NCBI RefSeq assembly: GCF_900156335.1
Contig: NZ_FTMZ01000010.1
Location: 62,001-126,000 of the forward strand
DNA: 64,000 nt
Direction of reading: 5' to 3'
Source of the DNA: Sphaerotilus natans
GTDB taxonomy: Bacteria; Pseudomonadota; Gammaproteobacteria; Burkholderiales; Burkholderiaceae_C
Below the pieces are notes generated by a model that saw only the letters and a program-made list of their open reading frames with translations, had not been told where the DNA came from and made no database searches. Below are positions 1 through 8,796 of this stretch, in pieces; the stretch's first letter is position 1; each line of letters starts with the position of its first letter. Position numbers and translations under genes: made by a program.

Positions 1-31
1 CGGCGATCGGGGCCGCACATCGAGGCAAGGG

Positions 32-2242
32 ATGACGAGCAGGCGGGGATCGGAGACAGGGCGACGGCAGCGGGTCGCCGACGTGGTGGCGGCGCAGATC
101 GAGCCGCTGACCCGGTTCAGGGCCCAGGACCTGCGCGAGCTCGGGCCGGAGCAGGATTCCTGGGCCGACATCACCGTCACCACCCGTCAGCGGGTCGAGC
201 TGGACTGGATCGTCACCGCCCATCCCGGCGCGCTGCCTGAGGGCATCGCTGCCTGCGCCGACGCCCAGGCGCTCGAGACCGAACTGCAGGCCCGGCTGGC
301 CGAAGCCGAGCGCACCGCGCCGGCCCTGATACAGCACTGGGCCCATGAGGACAGCGGCCGCTACCGTCGGCTGCTGCCGGGCGGGCTGTTCAGCTCCGGG
401 CTGGAGGCGCCATTGGGCCTGGACGAGACCTGCCCGGCCTGTCAGGGCCGCGCCCGGCTCGACTGCCCCGACTGCAGCGGGGGCCAGCAGCCCTGTGCCG
501 GCTGCCACGGCAGCGGCCGGATCGGCTGCGCCGACTGCCGCGGCCTGGGCCGCATCGCCTGCGGCGCCTGCCATGGCAGCGGCCGCACCGCGTCGGCGTC
601 GGCACCGGCCGGCGGCACGACCGACTGCCAGGCCTGCGGCGCCAGCGGCTGGATCGACTGCCGCACCTGCGCCCGCCAGGGCGAGCTGCCCTGCCCCGAC
701 TGCGGCAGCCGAGGCAGCAGGGACTGCGCACGCTGCCAGGCCCGCGGCGAGATCGACTGCGCCGACTGCCAGGCCAGCGGTCGACGCCACCGCATCGGCC
801 GGCTGCGCGAGCAGATCCTCGTCGAGGACCAGATCGACATTCATCATCCGGACGCGACGGTGGCAGCGCTGTGCGCCCGCCACCTGGCCGACCCGGCGGC
901 GCTGGGCGCGCTGGCGACGCTCGAGGCGGTGCGCTGGACCACCGCGCCCTTCGCGGTCCAGGCCACCCACCGGCTGCGCCTGCCGGTGCGCCAGGTCACG
1001 CTGCAGATCGGCGCCCAGCCACAGACCTTCACCGCGCTCGGCCCCGAGCTGCGGGTGCCGGAGCTGCACCACGCGGCCTCGCGGCTGCTCGCGCTCGACC
1101 TGCAGACGCTCGAGCGCAATGCGCTGGGCAGCGGCCGGCATGTGTCCGAGGCGCTGCAGCGCTTCCTGGCCTCGCCGCTGAACGCCCGCATCGCGGTCAT
1201 CGGCCAGGCCGCCGCCGCTGGCGACGACCGGGTCGCGCCGGACTATCCGGCCCAGGCCCGCGAGCGCATGCAGCAGGCGGTGGAACGCCTGTGGCAGCAG
1301 CGGCTGTGGCGCCCAGGCGTGGCGCTGCTGGCCGGCGCGTCACTGCTCTCGGGCGGCTTCACGCTGCTCACCGCGCCGCAGCCGGACTGGATGCTGAGCG
1401 CGCTGGGCGGCGGCGTGGCGGCGGCGGCCGGCGCGCTGATGCTCGACTGGCGGCTGCGGCACCAGCTCGCCGCCGAATTCGGCGGCGAGGCCGGCGCGGC
1501 GCTGGTGCGCCTGCTGCGGCGTGCGCCGGTCTGGCGCCGCGGCCTGGGCCTGGGCATCGGCCTGGCGCTGCTGGCCTGTGCACTGCTCGCCTGGTCGGCC
1601 ACCCGGCTGCCGCCGGCCAGCACCCGCATCGCGGCGCAGCAGGTCGAGCAGCAGGCGCAGGCACAGCTCGCGCACTGGGCCCAGACCGGCCGCGACTACC
1701 GGCTGCGCACCTACCCCGCCGTCGACTGGCTGCGGGCCCGCACGGAAGCGGGCGACCTGCAGGCGCAGCAGGTGCTGGCCTGGGCGCTGCTGCTGGGCGT
1801 GGAAGACCGGCCGGTCGATGCCGCCGCAGCCCGACGCCTGCTCAAGGCCCTGGTGACGGAGGCGGCCCCCGCCGACCCGGCGGTGCGCATCGGCCTGGCC
1901 CGGGCGACGCTGCTGCTCGAGCCGCGCTCGGTCGCGGCGCTGCAGGCGGCCGCCGACGACCTGGCCTTGATCCAGGAAAGCCAGGTGCCCGAGGCCACCT
2001 ACACCCTCGCGCTGCTGAGGCTGGCACCGGCGCTGGTGGCCCGCCACGGCACGGCCGCCGGCCTGGAGGCGCTGCAGCATGCCGCCGACATGGGCCACCC
2101 TTCGGCCTGCCTGGCCCTGGGTCGCCGTCTGGCCACCGGCCACGGACTGCCCCGCGATCCGGTCGCGGCCCGGCGCTATCTCGGCTTCGCCGCCGAACGC
2201 GGCCTGCCCGGCGCGCAGCAGGCGCTGACCACGCTGAAATGA
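32..2242 (+). CDS. Cysteine-rich (DnaJ-type zinc finger) membrane protein with Sel1-like repeats
   Basis: The predicted protein has 736 residues and no J domain. Residues about 134-253 carry ten CxxC motifs (for example CPACQG, CAGCHGSG, CGACHGSG, CADCQASG), the pattern of the DnaJ central zinc-binding region but extended. Two hydrophobic stretches follow at about 430-480 and 500-525, so the protein is probably membrane bound. The last 150 residues look like Sel1/TPR-type alpha-helical repeats (ACLALGRRLATGHGLPRDPVAARRYL). The ATG at 32 follows AGGCAAGGG. The frame is open to the window edge, so a start outside the window cannot be excluded. I infer a protein-binding or chaperone-associated membrane factor; no specific function is recognised. 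Confidence 0.8.
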   Translation: MTSRRGSETGRRQRVADVVAAQIEPLTRFRAQDLRELGPEQDSWADITVTTRQRVELDWIVTAHPGALPEGIAACADAQALETELQARLAEAERTAPALIQHWAHEDSGRYRRLLPGGLFSSGLEAPLGLDETCPACQGRARLDCPDCSGGQQPCAGCHGSGRIGCADCRGLGRIACGACHGSGRTASASAPAGGTTDCQACGASGWIDCRTCARQGELPCPDCGSRGSRDCARCQARGEIDCADCQASGRRHRIGRLREQILVEDQIDIHHPDATVAALCARHLADPAALGALATLEAVRWTTAPFAVQATHRLRLPVRQVTLQIGAQPQTFTALGPELRVPELHHAASRLLALDLQTLERNALGSGRHVSEALQRFLASPLNARIAVIGQAAAAGDDRVAPDYPAQARERMQQAVERLWQQRLWRPGVALLAGASLLSGGFTLLTAPQPDWMLSALGGGVAAAAGALMLDWRLRHQLAAEFGGEAGAALVRLLRRAPVWRRGLGLGIGLALLACALLAWSATRLPPASTRIAAQQVEQQAQAQLAHWAQTGRDYRLRTYPAVDWLRARTEAGDLQAQQVLAWALLLGVEDRPVDAAAARRLLKALVTEAAPADPAVRIGLARATLLLEPRSVAALQAAADDLALIQESQVPEATYTLALLRLAPALVARHGTAAGLEALQHAADMGHPSACLALGRRLATGHGLPRDPVAARRYLGFAAERGLPGAQQALTTLK

Positions 2243-2368
2243 GTGGGCGAACCGCACGGACCCACAGCCAGACCCTCACGTTGCACCGAAGCGACATTTC
2301 GCCAAAGATGGCTTGATCCGCATCAGCAAGGGGTGACAAGCCTGGACCCGAGCTGTTCCAATCGCGGC

Positions 2369-2503
2369 TCTGAAGGGGAGTAGTCCCGCGCAGGTTCCGG
2401 TCCCGGATCACCTGCCGAGCGCGATTCGTCAATACGTGGTGGCCTTGCGGGCCGCCTCCGGATCGAGCGTCGAGCCACCCGGCACGATGGACAAGACCTT
2501 CGA
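2369..2503 (+). ncRNA. yybP-ykoY manganese riboswitch
   Basis: The 382-base gap before the TerC gene contains the conserved landmarks of the yybP-ykoY aptamer in the right order. These are AAGGGGAGTAG at 2373-2383, TTCGTCAATACG at 2424-2435, CACCCGGCA at 2477-2484 and GACAAGACCTT at 2490-2500. The family senses Mn2+ and commonly controls TerC/YkoY and MntP-type membrane proteins, which matches the gene downstream. About 120 bases between the aptamer and the ATG at 2625 can hold the expression platform. Ends are approximate. Confidence 0.87.
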
Positions 2504-2624
2504 CCCGCTGCAGTCGCGGCGCGGGTTGAAGGCCGAACCGCTCCCGGGTCGCCTGCCGGATGCCTGCACGCGTGCTGCGTTGAACCGAACGAACAGCCTT
2601 GCCTGCGCACACCGCACCGTCCTC

Positions 2625-3317
2625 ATGGAACTCTTCTCCTCCGCCTGGTTCTCGGCCCTGCTGGCCATCATCCTGATCGACATCGTCCTGGCCGGCGACA
2701 ACGCCATCGTCATCGCGCTGGCCGCGCGCAACCTGCCCCCGCATCTGCAGAAGAAGGCGATCATGTGGGGCACCGTCGGCGCGATCGCGGTGCGCTCGCT
2801 GATGACGCTGGGCGTGGTCTGGCTGCTGAAGATTCCCGGCCTGATGCTGGTCGGCGGCCTGGGCCTGCTGTGGGTAGCCTACGGCCTGATCAAGCCGCAG
2901 GACGGCGGCGATGACCATGGCCCGGTGGCCAGCACCTTCTGGGGCGCGATGCGCACCATCATCGTCGCCGACGCGCTGATGGGCGTCGACAACGTGCTGG
3001 GCGTGGCCGGTGCCGCGCACGGTGCCTTCGACCTGGTGGTCATCGGCCTGCTGATCAGCGTGCCGATCGTCGTCTGGGGCAGCCGTCTGGTGCTGGGTCT
3101 GGTCGAGCGCTTCCCGGTCATCACCGAGATCGGTGCCGCGGTACTGGCCTTCACCGCCGCCAAGATGATCCTGGGCGAAAAGCTGCTGGGCGACGTCTTC
3201 ACCGCGCAGCCGGCGCTGAGCTGGGTGCTCTACGCGGTGTGCATCATCGGCGTGCTGGGTGCCGGCCGCCTGGCCGCACGACGTGCGTCGCGTGAGGATG
3301 CCGCACCCGCAGTCTGA
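2625..3317 (+). CDS. TerC family integral membrane protein
   Basis: The 230-residue protein is almost entirely hydrophobic, with about seven membrane segments. It carries the two TerC signature acidic motifs, DIVLAGDNAIVIALAARNLP near residue 15 and DALMGVDNVLGVAGAAHG near 115. TerC/YjbE/YkoY proteins are implicated in manganese export and in metalating exported proteins. The ATG at 2625 is chosen because the protein starts directly with a family-like membrane segment (MELFSSAWFS). The open frame does extend back to a GTG at 2436, but that lies inside the riboswitch and would add a non-family tail. Expression is predicted to respond to Mn2+ through the upstream RNA. Confidence 0.93.
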   Translation: MELFSSAWFSALLAIILIDIVLAGDNAIVIALAARNLPPHLQKKAIMWGTVGAIAVRSLMTLGVVWLLKIPGLMLVGGLGLLWVAYGLIKPQDGGDDHGPVASTFWGAMRTIIVADALMGVDNVLGVAGAAHGAFDLVVIGLLISVPIVVWGSRLVLGLVERFPVITEIGAAVLAFTAAKMILGEKLLGDVFTAQPALSWVLYAVCIIGVLGAGRLAARRASREDAAPAV

Positions 3318-3374
3318 ACCTCGGGGGACATCGAACAAGGGGGATGCAGCCGTGCCGGAATTGTCAAGGGTGAT

Positions 3375-3403
3375 TTGACCAAGGGTTTACCCTCAGGTAC
3401 AAA
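3375..3403 (+). promoter_or_regulatory. Sigma70-type promoter for the small gene at 3436
   Basis: TTGACC at 3375-3380 and TACAAA at 3398-3403 are separated by 17 bp. The spacer holds the small palindrome GGGTTTACCC (3383-3392), which could be an operator. The promoter sits 33 bp before the predicted start. Confidence 0.55.
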
Positions 3404-3435
3404 CCAGACCCAGACAGAACTTGCACAAGATCATC

Positions 3436-3687
3436 ATGCTGTACACCCCGATGAACCCGCTGACCCCCCTCTCGCCGCTGCGCGTCGCGCTGCCCTCGCA
3501 GCAGCGCGATGCCGACCGCGCGCTGCGCAACTGGCTGGCCCTGCCCTTCGACATGGCCCGCGCGCAGTACGCCAACGCGGTGCGCGGCGGCCTGATCCGG
3601 CCGTCGAAGCTGGCCTCGCGCGACTTCGAGCAGCTGGTCGGCTCGATGGAGCGCCTGACGCTGGGCCCGCTGGCCCGCCGCGTCTGA
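3436..3687 (+). CDS. Small protein of unknown function
   Basis: A predicted 83-residue basic, soluble protein (MLYTPMNPLTPLSPLRVALP at the N-terminus) with an amphipathic helical middle (RDADRALRNWLALPFDMARAQ). No domain is recognised. It is preceded by a good promoter, is preserved as an open frame between unrelated neighbours and stands alone as a single transcription unit, so I treat it as a real gene. The start is uncertain: TTG 3421 and ATG 3451 are in the same frame, and none has a convincing ribosome binding site. It converges with the peptidase gene on the other strand, 13 bp apart. Confidence 0.6.
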   Translation: MLYTPMNPLTPLSPLRVALPSQQRDADRALRNWLALPFDMARAQYANAVRGGLIRPSKLASRDFEQLVGSMERLTLGPLARRV

Positions 3688-3700
3688 GCCTTGTGCGACC

Positions 3701-4660
3701 TCAGCCGAGCTGGCGCCCGCTGAGCTCGGCCAGATAGAACCACTCGGCGCCGACACGCGCACGCGGGTTCGGGAACACCACCCGCCCGTCAGCCGGCGCG
3801 AGCACCTCGCGGCCGTCGGCGCGCCAGCCGATCACTTCGCCGGCGCACACCGCGTCGAAGCTGGCCCAGTCGCGCGCCAGGCGGTCGCCCTCGGCCTCGC
3901 GGTCGACCACGTCGACCAGGCGCACCACCTCGAAGTCCGGCTGCGCGCAGGGCGCGGACGCGCCGGCGTCGATCATGCCCAGATGCTCGAGCGTGCGCAG
4001 CGTCGCCTGCCAGGCGACTTCAGGCGCGGCCGGATCGTCATGGCGACCGCACTCCAGCGTCAGCCCCCAGCCGCCGGCCGAGCGCATGTATTCGGTCGTG
4101 CCGATGCCGTACTGCGCATCGCCTCCACGCCGCGCCACGCCCTGGGCGTAGGCCTCCAGCCAGCCCTCGACCCCCTGCCGCACGCCCAGCGCCGCCGCCA
4201 GCGCGGTCTCGGCCGCCTCGTGGCGGAAAGGCTCGAGCCAGCCGTCGTTGTCGCGCGGGCCGATCATCACGAAGGGCTCGCCGTCGGTGTGGAAGGAATG
4301 CAGGTCCAGCAGCACCTCGTGGCGCGCCAGGAGCGGGCACAGCACCCGCGCGATGCGGTCCTCGTGGTCCTGCGGGATCGCCACCGGCAGCAGCCGGCGG
4401 TTCAGGTTGCGCTCGCCCTCGCGCCGGCCGGCCTGATGCGCCATCGGATTGCAGACCGGCACCAGCGTCAGCTCGCCGCGGCGCAGCTGCAGCCGGCCGG
4501 CATCCAGCGCCTCGATCAGCCGGCCCAGCGCGACCGTGCCGCAGGTCTCGTCGCCGTGCACGCCGCCGAGCACGATCAGCTTCGGGCCGGGCTGCAGCCC
4601 GAGGTACTGGTGCACGCGCAGCGCGGTCGGGGCCGGGCCCGGAAATTCGTCTCGGTTCAT
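3701..4660 (-). CDS. M14-type succinylglutamate desuccinylase/aspartoacylase family protein
   Basis: The 319-residue protein has the zinc site of the AstE/AspA branch of M14 peptidases. The GGVHGDETCG segment near residue 32 supplies HxxE, the third histidine lies in LDLHSFHTDGEPF near 120, and the likely catalytic glutamate lies in TLECGRHDDP near 200. The C-terminal part (APADGRVVFPNPRARVGAEW) resembles the beta-barrel tail of such proteins. Family members hydrolyse N-acyl amino acids or related amides; the substrate cannot be told. It lies 55 bp downstream of the AraC/EutR-like regulator on the same strand and may be cotranscribed with it. Confidence 0.85.
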   Translation of the reverse strand: MNRDEFPGPAPTALRVHQYLGLQPGPKLIVLGGVHGDETCGTVALGRLIEALDAGRLQLRRGELTLVPVCNPMAHQAGRREGERNLNRRLLPVAIPQDHEDRIARVLCPLLARHEVLLDLHSFHTDGEPFVMIGPRDNDGWLEPFRHEAAETALAAALGVRQGVEGWLEAYAQGVARRGGDAQYGIGTTEYMRSAGGWGLTLECGRHDDPAAPEVAWQATLRTLEHLGMIDAGASAPCAQPDFEVVRLVDVVDREAEGDRLARDWASFDAVCAGEVIGWRADGREVLAPADGRVVFPNPRARVGAEWFYLAELSGRQLG

Positions 4661-4715
4661 GGGATGAGCATAGCCGGGCCGGAGCGCGGCCGTCAGCGCA
4701 ATGACCCGCACGCCC

Positions 4716-5771
4716 TCAGTGGCCAGGCCCGGCCACGCCCGGATGCAGCCGCCGCCAGGTCTGCGAGGGCAGCTCGCCGTACATGCGCCGGTAGTCCTGG
4801 GCGAAATGGCCGAAGTGCCAGAAGCCCCACTGCGCCGCCGCCTCGGTGACCGAGGGCGCCTCGCGCAGCGCTCGGCGCGCGCCCGCCAGCCGGGTCGCGC
4901 GCAGATAGGCCGCCGGCGCCAGCCCCAGCACCTGCTGGAAGGCCGCCTGCAGCGTGCGCCGGCTGGTCTGCAGCTCGGCGCAGAGCATCGCCACCGTGAC
5001 CGGCATTTCCGGATCGCGATCGACGATCGCGCGGGCCTGCTCGACCAGCGCGCGCGGGCGCTGGCCGGCGTCAGGCGGCAGCGCGGCGGCGCCCACCAGC
5101 AGCTCCAGCGCATTCGACTGCGCCGCCTGCCGCAGCATGCTGCGCATCGCCGGATTGCGCAGCAGCTGCGGCTGCGCGGCCAGCATCTCGAAGGCACCGC
5201 GCACGAAGTCGCGCAGCGTCGCCAGCGCCCCGTGCGGCGCGCGGTGCAGCGTCGCCACCTGGCCGATGCGCTCGATCAGCGCCTGCTCCTCGGGCGTGGC
5301 CAGCCGCGCCAGCTCGGCGCGGTCGAACTCCATGCCGGCCATCACCAGCCCGGCCGGCGTGAAGAACTCGAAGCCGCCGCGACCGGAAAAGGTGCAGAAA
5401 TGGCCCGCACCGGGCTCACCCGCGCCGTCGCCGTCGCACGACTGCCAGTCGGAGCGGCCGCAGAAGCGCGCCGGCCCGGCCTGCACCACTTCCGGCAGCG
5501 CCAGCGGCAGCCCGAGCGCGAGCCGGTCGGCGCGCAGCTCGCCGCGCTGGTGCAGACGCTGGCTGGTGGCCTCGACGAAGAGATGCACGCCGTCGAGCCA
5601 GGCCTCGTCGATGCGGCCCGCGAAGCCGCCGGCCGACAGCTGCGCGTAGTCCTGATGCCAGTCGGTCAGCAACGCGGCCTGCTCATCGACATCGCGGGTG
5701 TCGACATGCAGCACCGCGCACGGTCCGTGCGGCGAAGAAGCGATCGGGGCGGAAAGAGCGGTCAGGGTCAT
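4716..5771 (-). CDS. eutR: AraC-family transcriptional regulator, EutR-like
   Basis: The predicted 351-residue protein has an N-terminal sensor region of about 240 residues and a C-terminal AraC/XylS double helix-turn-helix (VAMLCAELQTSRRTLQAAF and SVTEAAAQWGFWHFGHFAQD). It is transcribed divergently from eat-eutB-eutC, the position expected of an activator of ethanolamine use. In enterobacteria EutR responds to ethanolamine plus cobalamin; here that role is inferred from position and from overall resemblance. The start at 5771 (MTLTALSAPIASS) is chosen over an upstream in-frame ATG at 5822 that would add a non-family segment. Confidence 0.8.
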   Translation of the reverse strand: MTLTALSAPIASSPHGPCAVLHVDTRDVDEQAALLTDWHQDYAQLSAGGFAGRIDEAWLDGVHLFVEATSQRLHQRGELRADRLALGLPLALPEVVQAGPARFCGRSDWQSCDGDGAGEPGAGHFCTFSGRGGFEFFTPAGLVMAGMEFDRAELARLATPEEQALIERIGQVATLHRAPHGALATLRDFVRGAFEMLAAQPQLLRNPAMRSMLRQAAQSNALELLVGAAALPPDAGQRPRALVEQARAIVDRDPEMPVTVAMLCAELQTSRRTLQAAFQQVLGLAPAAYLRATRLAGARRALREAPSVTEAAAQWGFWHFGHFAQDYRRMYGELPSQTWRRLHPGVAGPGH

Positions 5772-6005
5772 GGCGGCGGCAAGCAGGCGGAGAGAGCGGC
5801 GCGGCCCCGCACACCCACGCACCAGCGCAGGGCGGTCACGCCACGGTCACACAGCATCCAGCAAGCGCCATGCCGACGCATCGGTACCGGTCCGGGGCCG
5901 GACGCTGCCAAAACTGGATAGCGCGCCCGCGGCAGGCGCCGCCACCATCGGCGCCATCCCTGATCTCTCCGTGATCTTTTCCCTCTCTGCAAGGAGCCTT
6001 CGTCC
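5772..6005. promoter_or_regulatory. Divergent control region between the eutR-like gene and eat
   Basis: This 234-bp non-coding stretch must hold both promoters. CGGTCAC occurs twice as a direct repeat at 5833-5839 and 5844-5850, 11 bp apart. That is one helical turn, the arrangement AraC-family proteins favour. A strong ribosome binding site AAGGAG (about 5991-5996) precedes the eat ATG. No cobalamin riboswitch pattern was seen. Confidence 0.4.
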
Positions 6006-7400
6006 ATGACGACCCCCGCGACGACATCCGCCAGCACACAGCTGAAACCGGCGCTGAACGCCTGGCACCTCTGGGGCCTGGCCGTCGGCCTGGTCATCTC
6101 CGGCGAGTACTTCGGCTGGAGCTACGGCTGGGCCAGCGCCGGCACGCTGGGCTTTCTGGTGACCGCGCTGCTGGTGGCGCTGATGTACACCAGCTTCATC
6201 TTCAGCTTCACCGAGCTGACCACCGCGATCCCGCATGCCGGCGGGCCCTTTGCCTACGCCTCGCGGGCGCTGGGGCCGACCGGCGGCTTCGTCGCCGGCT
6301 TCGCCACGCTGGTGGAATTCGTGTTCGCGCCGCCCGCCATCGCGCTGGCGATCGGCGCCTACCTGAACGTGCAGTACCCCGCGCTCGATCCGAAGCTGAT
6401 GGCCGTCGGCGCCTACCTGGTGTTCATGACGCTCAACATCGTCGGCGTGAAGACCGCCGCCACCTTCGAGCTGTTCGTGACGGTGGTGGCCATCGGCGAG
6501 CTGCTGATCTTCATGGGCGTGGTCGCGCCCGGCTTCTCCTGGGACAACTTCACTGCCAAGGGCTGGGCCGGCGCGGACGAGTTCTCGATCGGCACGCTGG
6601 CCGGGATCGCGGCGGCCGTGCCTTTTGCCATCTGGTTCTTCCTGGCCATCGAGGGCGTGGCGATGGCCGCCGAAGAGGCCAAGAACCCGCAGGTGACGAT
6701 TCCGCGCGCCTACATCGGCGGCATCCTGACGCTGCTGGTGCTGGCCATCGGCGTGATGATCTTCGCCGGTGGCGCGGGCGACTGGACGAAGCTGTCCAAC
6801 ATCAACGACCCGCTGCCGCAGGCGATGAAGATGATCGTCGGCGAGAACAGCGGCTGGCTGCACATGCTGGTGTGGATCGGCCTGTTCGGCCTGGTCGCCA
6901 GCTTCCACGGCATCATCCTGGGCTACTCGCGCCAGATCTTCGCGCTGGCCCGCGCCGGCTACCTGCCGGCCCGCCTGGCCAGCGTGCATCCGCGCTTCGG
7001 CACGCCGTGGCTGGCGGTCATCGCCGGCGGCGTGGTCGGCATCCTGGCGATCTTCAGCGACGAGGTGATCAAGATCGGCGGCCAGACGCTGACCGCCAAC
7101 ATCGTCACCATGTCGGTGCTCGGCGCCATCGTCATGTACATCATGTCGATGTGGAGCCTGTTCGTGCTGCGCCGCAAGGAGCCCACGCTGACCCGCCCCT
7201 TCCCCGCGATCGGCTATCCGGTGCTGCCGGCCATCGCGCTCGGACTGGCCGTGCTGTGCCTGGTCACGATGGTCTGGTTCAATCCGCTGGTGTCGGCGAT
7301 CTTCGCCGCGCTGATGCTGCTGGCCTACGGCTACTTCCGCCTGACCGCCGGCCACCGCGCGACGCTGGCCGCCGATGAGGACCTTCTCCCTCAGACCTGA
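6006..7400 (+). CDS. eat: Ethanolamine permease (APC superfamily)
   Basis: The 464-residue protein has about twelve hydrophobic segments and the features of the APC-type ethanolamine permeases: GLVISGEYFGWSYGW near residue 27, PHAGGPFAYASRALGPTGG near 77 and GYSRQIFALARAGYLP near 305. It would import ethanolamine across the inner membrane. The next two genes encode the lyase that consumes it, which supports the substrate. The ATG at 6006 follows an AAGGAG ribosome binding site. eutB begins 13 bp after its stop, so the three genes probably form one transcript. Confidence 0.95.
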   Translation: MTTPATTSASTQLKPALNAWHLWGLAVGLVISGEYFGWSYGWASAGTLGFLVTALLVALMYTSFIFSFTELTTAIPHAGGPFAYASRALGPTGGFVAGFATLVEFVFAPPAIALAIGAYLNVQYPALDPKLMAVGAYLVFMTLNIVGVKTAATFELFVTVVAIGELLIFMGVVAPGFSWDNFTAKGWAGADEFSIGTLAGIAAAVPFAIWFFLAIEGVAMAAEEAKNPQVTIPRAYIGGILTLLVLAIGVMIFAGGAGDWTKLSNINDPLPQAMKMIVGENSGWLHMLVWIGLFGLVASFHGIILGYSRQIFALARAGYLPARLASVHPRFGTPWLAVIAGGVVGILAIFSDEVIKIGGQTLTANIVTMSVLGAIVMYIMSMWSLFVLRRKEPTLTRPFPAIGYPVLPAIALGLAVLCLVTMVWFNPLVSAIFAALMLLAYGYFRLTAGHRATLAADEDLLPQT

Positions 7401-7413
7401 GCCCTCAGGCTTG

Positions 7414-8796
7414 ATGCCCATGCCCTATTCCCACACGCTGGGCGGCCAGGTCTGGCACTTCGCCGACCTGGCCACGCTGATGGCCCGCGCGACACCGCTG
7501 CGCTCGGGCGACGTGCTCGCCGGCGTGGCCGCGCGCACCATGACGGAGCGCATGGCCGCGCGCATGGCGCTGGCCGAGCTGCCACTCAAGGCCTTCCTGT
7601 CCGAGGCCCTGGTGCCCTACGAGAGCGACGAGGTCACCCGGCTGATCGTCGACAGCCACGACGCCGCGGCCTTCGCCGAGATCGCGCACCTGACGGTGGG
7701 CGACTTCCGCGACTGGCTGCTGCAGGACAGCACCGACGAGACGACGCTGGCGCGGGTGCGCGCCGGCATCACGCCGGAAATGGCCGCGGCCGTCTCCAAG
7801 CTGATGCGCAACCAGGACCTGATCCGGGTGGCGCGCAAGTGCCGGGTGATCACGCGATTTCGCAACACGCTCGGCCTGCCCGGGCGCATGGCGATGCGGC
7901 TGCAGCCCAACCACCCGACCGACGACGCCCGCGGCATCGCGCTGTCGATGCTCGACGGGCTGATGTACGGCGCCGGCGACGCGGTGATCGGCATCAACCC
8001 GGCCGGCGACGGGCTGGACGCGCTGGGCGCGCTGATGCGGCTGACCGACGAGGTGATCCAGCGCTTCGAGATTCCGACCCAGTCCTGCGTGCTGACGCAT
8101 GTCACCAACCAGATCCGCGCCATCGAGCAGGGCGCGCCGGTCGATCTGGTCTTCCAGTCGATCGCCGGCACCGAGGCGGCCAACCGCAGCTTCGGCATCG
8201 ACCTGGCGGTGCTGCGCGAGGCGCGCGAGGCGGCGCTCTCGCTCGGGCGCGGCACGCTGGGCGACAACGTCATGTACTTCGAGACCGGCCAGGGCTCGGC
8301 GCTGTCGGCCGGTGCCCACCACGGCCTGGACCAGCAGACCTGCGAGGTGCGCGCCTACGCGGTGGCACGCGCCTTCGAGCCGATGATCTGCAACACGGTG
8401 GTCGGCTTCATCGGGCCGGAATACCTGTTCGACGGCAAGCAGATCGTGCGCGCCGGGCTGGAGGACCACTTCTGCGGCAAGCTGCTGGGCCTGCCGATCG
8501 GCTGCGACGTCTGCTACACCAACCATGCCGAGGCCGATTCGGACGACATGGACAACCTGATGCTGCTGCTGGGCGCGGCAGGCGTCACCTTCCTGATCGG
8601 CGTGCCCGGCGCCGACGACGTGATGCTGAACTACCAGAGCACCTCCTTCCACGACGCGCTGGTGCTGCGCGAGGTGCTGGGCCTGAAGCGCGCCCCGGAG
8701 TTCGAGGCCTGGCTGGAGCGCATGGGCCTGACCGACGCCGACGGCCGGCTGCTGCCCGCACCGTCGCGGCATGCGCTGCTGGAGCATTTTGCATGA
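7414..8796 (+). CDS. eutB: Ethanolamine ammonia-lyase large subunit
   Basis: The predicted protein has 460 residues, against 453 in E. coli EutB, and is collinear with it. Family segments are LRSGDVLAGVAARTMTERMA near residue 30, GAGDAVIGINPAGDGLD near 188, the VTNQIRAIEQGAP region near 230 and YFETGQGSALSAGA near 288. With EutC it splits ethanolamine to acetaldehyde and ammonia using adenosylcobalamin. ATG 7414 is preferred; ATG 7420 (MPYSHTLGGQ) is equally possible, and an in-frame ATG at 7375 would overlap eat. The stop overlaps the eutC start (ATGA), indicating translational coupling. Confidence 0.97.
   Translation: MPMPYSHTLGGQVWHFADLATLMARATPLRSGDVLAGVAARTMTERMAARMALAELPLKAFLSEALVPYESDEVTRLIVDSHDAAAFAEIAHLTVGDFRDWLLQDSTDETTLARVRAGITPEMAAAVSKLMRNQDLIRVARKCRVITRFRNTLGLPGRMAMRLQPNHPTDDARGIALSMLDGLMYGAGDAVIGINPAGDGLDALGALMRLTDEVIQRFEIPTQSCVLTHVTNQIRAIEQGAPVDLVFQSIAGTEAANRSFGIDLAVLREAREAALSLGRGTLGDNVMYFETGQGSALSAGAHHGLDQQTCEVRAYAVARAFEPMICNTVVGFIGPEYLFDGKQIVRAGLEDHFCGKLLGLPIGCDVCYTNHAEADSDDMDNLMLLLGAAGVTFLIGVPGADDVMLNYQSTSFHDALVLREVLGLKRAPEFEAWLERMGLTDADGRLLPAPSRHALLEHFA

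Noticed and set aside
438-787. Repeated TGC-CTGC-like units that resemble a DNA repeat or CRISPR array.
   Set aside because: They are codons of the CxxC motifs within one reading frame; spacing and sequence are irregular.
2436-2624. A 63-codon N-terminal extension of TerC from a GTG.
   Set aside because: It lies within the riboswitch and adds residues with no membrane or family character.
5772-6005. A cobalamin riboswitch before the B12-dependent ethanolamine genes.
   Set aside because: The conserved B12-box is not present in the leader.
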